From contig NZ_QXFL01000013.1 of NCBI RefSeq assembly GCF_003584125.1, forward strand, positions 1-38,955: a stretch of DNA of 38,955 bases, given 5' to 3'. Made by a program: the position numbers and the translations under genes. Source of the DNA: Aurantiacibacter zhengii (lineage in GTDB: Bacteria > Pseudomonadota > Alphaproteobacteria > Sphingomonadales > Sphingomonadaceae). The notes beneath the pieces were generated by a model. That model was not told the DNA's origin, did not search any database, and saw only the letters and a list, made by a program, of their open reading frames with translations. Shown in pieces: positions 26,501-32,343 of this stretch (its first letter is position 1; every line of letters begins with the position of its first letter).

Positions 26501-27044
26501 AGCCGCTTGAATCCACCTCGCTATCGGAATCCTGCGTGGTGTAACGGCCCGCGGTATCGAGCAGGACGGCCTCGTCCGCGAACCAGAAATCGAGGTTGCG
26601 CGTGCCCGAAGACCCGCCCACGGCCTGGTCCGAGAAGGGGAAGCGCAGGCCCGAATTCAGCAGCGCGGTCGTCTTGCCCGCTCCCGGCGGGCCGATGATG
26701 ACGTACCACGGCCGGGTGTAAAGGTAGTTGCGCTGCTTGCCGCTTGCCTTGCGCAGGTTGGCCAGCGCTTCCTTCATGCGTCCGGCTATGACGCCCGCTT
26801 CCTCGCCCGCCTTGTTCTGCTCGGCAAGTTGCGCTTCGAGCGCGGCGTTGCGTTTCTTTTCGCGGCGGCGGCGCAGGAACCACCACAGGCCCCACAGCGC
26901 GATGAAGAACAGCGCGACGGGGACGCGCACGTACCACGGCTTCAAAAAGTCCACGAACAGTGGCAGGCCCACTGCGAACACCAGGATAAGCACCACGGTG
27001 GTGAAGATTGAGACCGTCCACCAGTTGGTGAGGAAACGCTTCAT
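23565..27044 (-). CDS. tssM: T6SS membrane-complex protein TssM (IcmF)
   Basis: Inner-membrane core of the T6SS trans-envelope channel; it binds TssL in the membrane and spans the periplasm. The 1159-residue protein has two N-terminal membrane helices (about 10-30 and 40-58), a cytosolic NTPase-like domain with Walker A GPPGAGKT at 118-125, a third membrane helix near 435-455 (VTLGLIAAWTVSFIG), and a long periplasmic part ending in the beta-rich C-terminal domain (VDFPPQFNPFGGGGLW). The Walker motif is intact, unlike in some TssM proteins. It begins 15 bases after tssL and its stop overlaps tagF. No tssJ lipoprotein gene, the usual outer-membrane partner, is seen nearby. Confidence 0.95.
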   Translation of the reverse strand: MKRFLTNWWTVSIFTTVVLILVFAVGLPLFVDFLKPWYVRVPVALFFIALWGLWWFLRRRREKKRNAALEAQLAEQNKAGEEAGVIAGRMKEALANLRKASGKQRNYLYTRPWYVIIGPPGAGKTTALLNSGLRFPFSDQAVGGSSGTRNLDFWFADEAVLLDTAGRYTTQDSDSEVDSSGWSSLLDMLRKNRPFEPINGVFVAIPTDDLLRGDVREIDRHALIVRQRLREIREKLETKLPVYLLLTKSDLIAGFPEYFADLDVDGRRAVLGHTFDWKGGPLDSERMVRAFDTMTNEVAARQPKRLQDEPDIRRRSLILGFPSQLHELRAPLHRFIEGAFLKEDRPSGELRGFYLTSGTQDGAALDRILNTMAQSYAIDASSTQADGRTFFLNRLLQDVAFKEAGLPIADSSATKRQRNRMVAICSAIGLVTLGLIAAWTVSFIGNRGFQAETARAAVAIDNEIERNQMDLVQVSDADTPLASSVTVLDALRALPEGYEARQAGSPDLSMRFGLFQSYLSRRNVEAYRTGLRRILLPRIMLDLETRMRANMSDAFALYEPLKIYLMLGGHHPQGEIDSEAVANMMMQEWSQYQFPGAENRPLRENLARHLEALTEDENISSSWAGREAPLDALLVDSARREIASLSPADRAYAIMKQRAINPAGDVRLSTELQQGEAEAFADPQLVMDTTVPYFFTREGFTQAYTMRLQTIPMTVESELWVLGEDADTGGLRREMGNITSGISARYASDYIAAWEGVVDVLKPADYFSNQQAYRAFTRAPSPLKKVLSVLRDNTTFEGGVEDQAGEVIGRALENNRVTRVASEMGSAASGGGLSADREIANHFRELHNWVGNGTDPAPVDEYVALVRQALQAVIVAGSPGIGTDSSTRLAEAMAPLSQAALEVPALLGDFAEDIATGGASAQVSSLQSEVGEAWAQNIRPECEAIVASKYPFDSQSPEDAGISETRQFFALNGTMDRFVKDRLDNYLDRQDDYWRWRDNEPIARGFSPATPGAFQKAALLRDMLAEGLPLEIALVDKGANVSRVDFSSGGLSMTFDEEGADNAQSLNWTLGGGLARTSEVRIYVDNNGAEELVWRHPNEGPWSLFRVLERADIRNRGEGRVQATFNPGPAQATFLVDFPPQFNPFGGGGLWSVTCPQNL

Positions 27045-27059
27045 TGCCCGATCGCCTCC

Positions 27060-28550
27060 CTACGAACCCAGGTCGAGCACGATTTCCACCCGCCTGTTCT
27101 CCGCCTTGCCCTCGGCTGTTTCATTCGTGGCTATGGGCCGCGTGTCGCCAAATCCCACCGCGTTGACCCGGCCCGGATCGGAAAGCTGCCCGGCGATGAT
27201 CTGCGCCACCGTATCGGCGCGGGCCTGCGACAGGGCCATGTTGTTAGGGAACTCGATGGTCGGGCTCACTTTGTCGGAATCGGCGTGGCCCTCGACGGTG
27301 ACCGGACCCTGTTCCAGCTCGATCGCCTCGCCGATGCGGCGGAACAGGCGGGCATTGTCGCCCACCAACTGGTCCGAGGCGGACGCGAACAGCGTTCCCA
27401 CGGTCGTGCGGACGCGGTCGTTTTCCACGACGACCAGTCCCTGCTGGATTTCCGGCGCGAGGAATTCGCGCAGGCGCGTTTCCGTGCTGGTGGGCGGAGG
27501 GGCGAGCACCGTCGCCTGCCGGTTGAGCGACACCGGTTCGCTGGGGAACAGCCCCGCCACGCGTTCCTCGGGTTCGCTGTTGGTGGCCATCAGGACGAAA
27601 AACAACACGAGGTAAAGCAGGAATGCGATGCCCGCCGCTGCGGCTGCAACCAGCGCCACAACGGTCCAGAAATTGGGTGGCTTGCGCGGCGTATCTTCCC
27701 CGCGCCAGTGGCTTACGACCTCCTGCTGCGACAGGCTGCGCACGTGTTCCAGGGCACCGTAGAGGCTGTTCATCACCTCCTGTTTCTTGCCCTGTCCGTC
27801 AGGCATGGTGCGAAGACGCCCTTCGAAACCTGCAGCCAGGCAGGCGTGGAACATCTCGATCAGGTCGGAATTGCGCTGCGGATCCCGCAGCATTTCCTGC
27901 ACCAGGTTCCAGAACCGGTCGCCGCCGATATTCTGCTGGAAGAACAGCACCTGCATGTTGCGCTGCGCCCACTGGGCGCTGTCGTTGCCGGAGCCGGGAA
28001 GGTTCTGCGCCACATCGTCGACGGTGGCGCAAATCGCATATTTCGCGCGCTGGCGCACGGGTTCGGGGTAGATCGGGGCGATAGCCTGCTCGAAGCGCCC
28101 GATAGCCTCGGAAACCTTACGGTGGAATTCGGGCAGGCTGATCTGCCAGCGGCCCGACTGGACTGCGGCGACCATCGCCAGCACCGGGGCGGCATGGGCC
28201 AGCATGGGATTGCGATCTGTGCGCGGCGTTTGCGGGCTGGGCACGCTATCGGCCGGGCTGGCCATGAATTCACGGGTTGCGCCCATTGGCGGAGGCGGGG
28301 GTGCGGACGGGGACGGACCCAGTGGATCGAACCTGCCACCACTACCCGAGCCGGGCGGGGGAGGGGGCGGCGATGGAGCGTCCCAGCCGCCCCCTCCTGT
28401 CGGGGGCGGAGGTGGTGGCGGCGGCGTTCCCCAGTCACCGCCGGAGAACCCTCCCCCTGCCGCTGGCGGCGGCGAGGGCGTGCCGGGACGGTTCCCTCCG
28501 CCTTTCAGCGGGGAAGGACGAAAGACAGTCTTGTTGCCGTCGTCGCTCAT
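27060..28550 (-). CDS. tssL: T6SS membrane-complex protein TssL with OmpA domain and N-terminal KTVF motif
   Basis: Inner-membrane protein that links TssM to the baseplate through TssK. The 496-residue protein begins with SDDGNKTVFRPSP (T8 is the candidate phosphothreonine), then an extremely Pro/Gly-rich linker (about 12-90) with runs of seven or eight prolines. The DotU-type helical domain follows (about 105-290; LAHAAPVLAMVAAV, YAICATVDDVAQN, FWNLVQEMLRDP), then one membrane helix (about 295-320) and a periplasmic OmpA-like domain (about 380-496; VEGHADSDKV, ALSQARADTVAQII, ENRRVEIVLDLG). Fused OmpA domains are common in this branch of TssL. Its ATG overlaps the tssK stop in ATGA. Confidence 0.94.
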   Translation of the reverse strand: MSDDGNKTVFRPSPLKGGGNRPGTPSPPPAAGGGFSGGDWGTPPPPPPPPTGGGGWDAPSPPPPPPGSGSGGRFDPLGPSPSAPPPPPMGATREFMASPADSVPSPQTPRTDRNPMLAHAAPVLAMVAAVQSGRWQISLPEFHRKVSEAIGRFEQAIAPIYPEPVRQRAKYAICATVDDVAQNLPGSGNDSAQWAQRNMQVLFFQQNIGGDRFWNLVQEMLRDPQRNSDLIEMFHACLAAGFEGRLRTMPDGQGKKQEVMNSLYGALEHVRSLSQQEVVSHWRGEDTPRKPPNFWTVVALVAAAAAGIAFLLYLVLFFVLMATNSEPEERVAGLFPSEPVSLNRQATVLAPPPTSTETRLREFLAPEIQQGLVVVENDRVRTTVGTLFASASDQLVGDNARLFRRIGEAIELEQGPVTVEGHADSDKVSPTIEFPNNMALSQARADTVAQIIAGQLSDPGRVNAVGFGDTRPIATNETAEGKAENRRVEIVLDLGS

Positions 28551-29890
28551 GGTTTCTGCTTAACCGCCCACAGTTCCAGTTTCAGTTCGGGCCATTCATC
28601 GGCGATGTGGAAACCGATGCCCGGCGCATCGTAGAGTTCGGGCCAGTGCGGAGAGCTGCGGTCGAGCTCGAAATAGACGTAATTCGGCAGGATGCGCAGC
28701 TGCGAGGGCGGGGTGGTCGTGTGCCGCAGCGGTATCCGGCTTTCGAGGTTCGACTGCACCATTTCGCGCATCTTCAGCGTGGAGCCGATCTTGGTGTAGG
28801 CAGGTATCCGCTTGCGGATTTCCTCCAGCGATTTCGAGCGATCCGACACGGCGAGGTAAAGGTAGGAATTCTTCACCAGCTCGCGGTCGCGAATGATGTG
28901 CTGGAACGAGCTGTTGGATTTGCCGACCTTGCCCAGCTGCAGCATCTCCGTAGACTGTTCGAGGCTGCCCGACAGCAAATCCTGCAACAGATTCACCAGC
29001 GGATCGAAGCAGCCCTGCAGATCCTCGTGCTTGTAGGTGGGCAGAGGCGGGGGCTTGCGGTCCGAACGTTTCAGCGTCGAAGCCTCTGCCGCAAGGGCGA
29101 GGAAGTTCTCGAACAGCCGCTCGGGATGGATGGCGGGCATCGTGTCGAGGTGTTTCAGCACCGCCGTCCAGCGGTTGAGCGCCTGCAGCAGCAGGAACGC
29201 GCGGAACGTATCCTGCCCGCCTTCCGCAGAATCCGCAGCAGTCCTGGCCAGCGAGGAGGCGAGCTGTTCGGCCCGGCCCATGATATCCTTGTTCAGCGAT
29301 GCGAGACGCCCGGCCCGCAGGTCGATGGCCGGGGGAATGAAGCGATCGTCGAAGACCACCTTCTTGCTGGAGACCTCGCGAATGCGCGCAAGACCTACCA
29401 GCAGGCGGCCCTCGGTCTCGTCGGGCGTCATGCCGAGTCGCAGGTTCGGGCGGCCCAGGGCGATGTCTTCCGATGCGCGCTCTTCCGAGAAATTGTCGCT
29501 GATTTCATGCTCTTCCACCAGGAACCGCGTGTCGACCGCGCCGCTTTCGACATCGGCAAATTCCACCGCCCCGCGTTGGCGCGTGGGCAGGGTCAGATAG
29601 ACGATGCTGTCCCGTGTATCATCGGCGATTGCCAGTGGCTTGGGCGGGGGCATGTCTTCCGGAATCGAGAACGGCGTACCATCCGGCATCACGCCCCGGG
29701 CAGAGGCGATCGCAACCTGCCCCAGTTCCGCCAGCCCCAGGTCGAGCGAAATCTGGGAGAATCCCCAAGAATAGGGAAGCGCCTGGTCGTGACGGGCTGC
29801 CACGAACCCTTCGACGAAGCGATCCTGAGCCTGAAAATGCTGCGGACGCAAGAACATGCCTTCCCGCCACGCAACACGATTACCTGCCAT
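28547..29890 (-). CDS. tssK: T6SS baseplate-to-membrane connector TssK
   Basis: Trimeric connector, related to phage receptor-binding proteins, that docks the baseplate onto TssL/TssM. The 447-residue protein starts with the family signature WREGMFLRPQHFQAQDRF. The ATG at 29890 is chosen over an in-frame one at 29935, because the extra 15 residues are not family-like and the signature normally lies at the very N-terminus. Other typical parts are YSWGFSQISLDL and the C-terminal YVYFELDRSSPHWPEL with ELWAVKQ. It is the first gene of the tssK-ppkA operon. Confidence 0.94.
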   Translation of the reverse strand: MAGNRVAWREGMFLRPQHFQAQDRFVEGFVAARHDQALPYSWGFSQISLDLGLAELGQVAIASARGVMPDGTPFSIPEDMPPPKPLAIADDTRDSIVYLTLPTRQRGAVEFADVESGAVDTRFLVEEHEISDNFSEERASEDIALGRPNLRLGMTPDETEGRLLVGLARIREVSSKKVVFDDRFIPPAIDLRAGRLASLNKDIMGRAEQLASSLARTAADSAEGGQDTFRAFLLLQALNRWTAVLKHLDTMPAIHPERLFENFLALAAEASTLKRSDRKPPPLPTYKHEDLQGCFDPLVNLLQDLLSGSLEQSTEMLQLGKVGKSNSSFQHIIRDRELVKNSYLYLAVSDRSKSLEEIRKRIPAYTKIGSTLKMREMVQSNLESRIPLRHTTTPPSQLRILPNYVYFELDRSSPHWPELYDAPGIGFHIADEWPELKLELWAVKQKP

Positions 29891-30005
29891 ACCTTGCCGC
29901 CCCCTTCGCGAATAGTTAAACACAAGACCGGCCAAGAAGAAAGTTTCAATTGGCGGTATCTATCATTTTGGTCGGTACTGTCGGCGCGAGAGATCGGAGG
30001 TCAAA
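29891..30005. promoter_or_regulatory. Divergent intergenic region between tssK and the M23 peptidase gene
   Basis: These 115 bases must hold the start signals for the tssK-ppkA operon on the minus strand and for the peptidase on the plus strand. GGAGG at 29996-30000 is the peptidase ribosome site, five bases before its ATG. A short AT-rich block lies at about 29908-29970, but I find no hexamer pair with good spacing on either strand, so promoters are placed here by layout only. Confidence 0.35.
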
Positions 30006-31430
30006 ATGGCTGAAAACAATGCCGATTCTTTCGATCCGAAGACTTGGCTTGATGCAAAACCGCCAACATCTTCTTCGAAAGGGTCAGGCGACGAGCCCGG
30101 CTTCGATCCGCGCAGCTGGGTGGGGCAGGACGAGGATGCCGTCGATTCTCCGGAAACCCCTGCCAAAGATGCTCGACTGAAATGGGGCGTGGCCATCGGC
30201 GCGCTGGGGGCGGTAATGCTTGGCGGCTTTTTCTTCTGGAGCTCCGACACAGAGCAGGCAAATGCCGCCTCGTCCGCCGAGACAATGGCAGGGGGAGCCT
30301 CGGCGACCGCGCCGGAAACGAGAGAGGCTCCGGCCCGAACCTTCGCGGGCAAGCAGCAGCTAACCACCGTCGATGGTTATCGGGGCTTGGTGCAGACGCT
30401 GATCGATATGCGCGTTCCTGCCGATGAGGCGGGCGTCCTGGGTCGCGAGACAATTGCCGCACTCGACTCGGCGGACAAGGAAATGCAGATCGAAATTTGG
30501 CTTGCTGAAGGGGAAGACGGACAGGAAACCCAGTTCATGGCAGCGTCGCTTCCGAGCGGGGCCAGTGTGGAGCTTACGCGGCGCGCCGATGGCAGTTTCG
30601 ACCGGCGCGACGTCTTCGCCGAAATCCGCACCGAGATACGCCGGGTCGAGGGCGAGATGGGTGAGACCGACTTCTACTCCGCCGCCGTGGTGGCCGGCAT
30701 GCCCGACAGCCTTGTCACACCGTTCGTGAAGATATTCTCCTACGACTTCAGCTTCGCCGACGAAGTGGATGCGGGCGACCGGTTCATCGCCCTTTGGCAG
30801 GAAGACGTGACCGAGGATGGCGAGACCGTCGAAGGATCGCTGCGTCTCCTCTATGCGCGCATGGTTACCGAGAAGGGTGACAGGGAATACTTCTCGTTCG
30901 CGCCGCCGGGCGCCGTCGAAGCGCAGTGGTTCGATACCAGCGGGCAGGCCAACGTCCGCAGCCTGATGCGAACCCCGGTGGACGGCGCACGCGTTTCCTC
31001 GCAGTTCGGTTTCCGGAATCACCCGATACGCCAGCGCCGCATCCTGCACGGCGGCGTCGATTTCGCGGCCCCGACGGGAACGCCCATCTATGCGTCCGGC
31101 GATGCGACGGTGGATTTCCGCGCCCCGGCTGGCGGCGCGGGCAACATGGTCCGGCTGGCCCATGGCGACGGGATGATCACGCGCTACCTGCACCTCAGCA
31201 AGTTCCGCGATGACCTGACAGTCGGGCAGCAGGTCAGGCAAGGGGAGGTTATCGGGTATGTCGGTTCTACCGGCGCCTCAACCGGCCCGCACCTGCATTA
31301 CGAGATCATCATCAACGGGGAGAAGGTCGACCCGCTGACGTTCGAGACGACGAAAGTGGAGCCGTTGGTGGGTGAAGGCCTGACGATGTTCCGCCAGCAG
31401 CGCGCGCTGCTGGGCGAAAAACTGGACTAG
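30006..31430 (+). CDS. Membrane-anchored M23 (LytM-type) peptidoglycan endopeptidase in the T6SS locus
   Basis: Predicted zinc endopeptidase that cuts peptide cross-links of the cell wall. The 474-residue protein has a cytosolic tail (1-58) with a duplicated motif, FDPKTWLD at 9-16 and FDPRSWVG at 33-40, one membrane helix (60-78), an Ala/Thr-rich periplasmic linker, a central domain (about 110-320) and a C-terminal M23 domain. Metal and catalytic residues are intact: H348-x3-D352 (HGGVDF) and H429-L-H431 (PHLHYE). A type II membrane topology would put the enzyme in the periplasm. Divergent from tssK and between the two T6SS gene blocks, it could open the wall locally for T6SS assembly, as TagX or MltE do elsewhere, or it could be an effector for the convergent PAAR/DUF4123 pair. 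The first seems likelier because of the membrane anchor. Confidence 0.88.
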   Translation: MAENNADSFDPKTWLDAKPPTSSSKGSGDEPGFDPRSWVGQDEDAVDSPETPAKDARLKWGVAIGALGAVMLGGFFFWSSDTEQANAASSAETMAGGASATAPETREAPARTFAGKQQLTTVDGYRGLVQTLIDMRVPADEAGVLGRETIAALDSADKEMQIEIWLAEGEDGQETQFMAASLPSGASVELTRRADGSFDRRDVFAEIRTEIRRVEGEMGETDFYSAAVVAGMPDSLVTPFVKIFSYDFSFADEVDAGDRFIALWQEDVTEDGETVEGSLRLLYARMVTEKGDREYFSFAPPGAVEAQWFDTSGQANVRSLMRTPVDGARVSSQFGFRNHPIRQRRILHGGVDFAAPTGTPIYASGDATVDFRAPAGGAGNMVRLAHGDGMITRYLHLSKFRDDLTVGQQVRQGEVIGYVGSTGASTGPHLHYEIIINGEKVDPLTFETTKVEPLVGEGLTMFRQQRALLGEKLD

Positions 31431-31903
31431 GCCGCAGCGCTTGCCGGCTGACCGTTCACCAGCAGCCGACCGTTCCATTCGTACCGCCGCCGCCCTCCGC
31501 CGGGATCTGCCACGAAACTGGCGACTGCGCTGAAGATCGGCGCGACTTCCTCGGCTGTTCCCGTCAGGGCGAACGGTTCGAAAACTCGTGGATCCCAGAA
31601 GCGGAACAGCACGATCTCTCCATCGGGAAGCCGTGCGGTGGTGAATTTGCGAAAATGCCGCCGCAATTCGGCAAGGCTGCTGTCACTGTCGCACAGCATT
31701 CCCCAGAAGCGGCCACTCTCATGCTGACGCCAGGTTTCGGCGAGGGGTTCGGCACGGTCCAGCTGGACGAGATAGGGCAGCGCCTTGCGGGTATCCTCGT
31801 CGTAATCGCCGGAATACAGGCACGCGCGCTTTTCGCTGCGCTCGACAAGAGCATGGAGGCGAGCATCGCGGGCGCAATCCACGATTGCGAACCACGCACT
31901 CAC
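31427..31903 (-). CDS. DUF4123-domain T6SS effector adaptor/chaperone
   Basis: DUF4123 (Tap/TEC) proteins bind an effector and load it on VgrG or PAAR; they are not secreted. The 158-residue product fits the family: FAIVDCARDARLHALVE at the start, RKALPYLVQLDRAEPLAETW, then FWGMLCDSDSS, LRRHFRKFTTARLPDGEIV and the diagnostic FRFWDPRVFEPF. The GTG start overlaps the PAAR stop in GTGA. The stop codon shares the palindrome CTAG (31427-31430) with the convergent M23 gene, so no effector gene follows on the same strand, which is unusual for a DUF4123 gene. Confidence 0.9.
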   Translation of the reverse strand: MSAWFAIVDCARDARLHALVERSEKRACLYSGDYDEDTRKALPYLVQLDRAEPLAETWRQHESGRFWGMLCDSDSSLAELRRHFRKFTTARLPDGEIVLFRFWDPRVFEPFALTGTAEEVAPIFSAVASFVADPGGGRRRYEWNGRLLVNGQPASAAA

Positions 31904-32331
31904 TTGTTGCAGATCTCGCAGAAGGGCTTGCCGTCCATGGCCGCTGCGATCATCGCTTTCATCTGCGTATTGGGCGCGGAGAAGGGCACGTTGCCCGGCA
32001 TCCCCATACCGCCGCCGCCCCCGCCGCCGCCCGCATTGGCACCATCGCCGATGAGCACGTTGGGCGCACCGCTTACGATCACGCCGCCGTGCGCGGTCAT
32101 GTCACCCAGACGGGCCGCCGGCATACTGCCAACAAGGACCGTGGCCGAGCCTTTGACGATGATATCGGGAGGCCCGACACACACGCATTGGTCCGAAATG
32201 CGCGCCTGCGGCATCATCGCCGTCAAGACGTTGGGCTGCCCCTTGATTACCGGCCCGCCGACATGCGGCACCGGCCCGGGGCTTACCATCGGGCAGGTGT
32301 GCATGTCGGTGATGCGGGCGGCAGGTGGCAT
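31900..32331 (-). CDS. PAAR-domain spike tip protein with glycine-run extension
   Basis: PAAR proteins cap the VgrG spike with a zinc-bound point and tether effectors. The 143-residue product has two half-repeats: PAARITDMHTCP with PHVGGPVIKG, and PAARLGDMTAHGG with IVSGAPNVLIG. Candidate metal ligands are H11, H23, C49/C51 and H81. After the PAAR fold comes a run of eight glycines (101-108) and a 35-residue tail ending in PFCEICNK with a C-x-x-C pair, which might bind a second metal or cargo. AGGAGA precedes the ATG. It lies 12 bases after the CHAT gene and overlaps the adaptor gene. Confidence 0.9.
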   Translation of the reverse strand: MPPAARITDMHTCPMVSPGPVPHVGGPVIKGQPNVLTAMMPQARISDQCVCVGPPDIIVKGSATVLVGSMPAARLGDMTAHGGVIVSGAPNVLIGDGANAGGGGGGGGMGMPGNVPFSAPNTQMKAMIAAAMDGKPFCEICNK

Positions 32332-32343
32332 GCCTTCTCCTGT

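Noticed and set aside
30006..31430. M23 gene as a plain cell-division or envelope peptidase unrelated to T6SS
   Set aside because: Not excluded, but its place between two T6SS blocks and the tail motif make a T6SS role the better working idea; confidence is stated accordingly.
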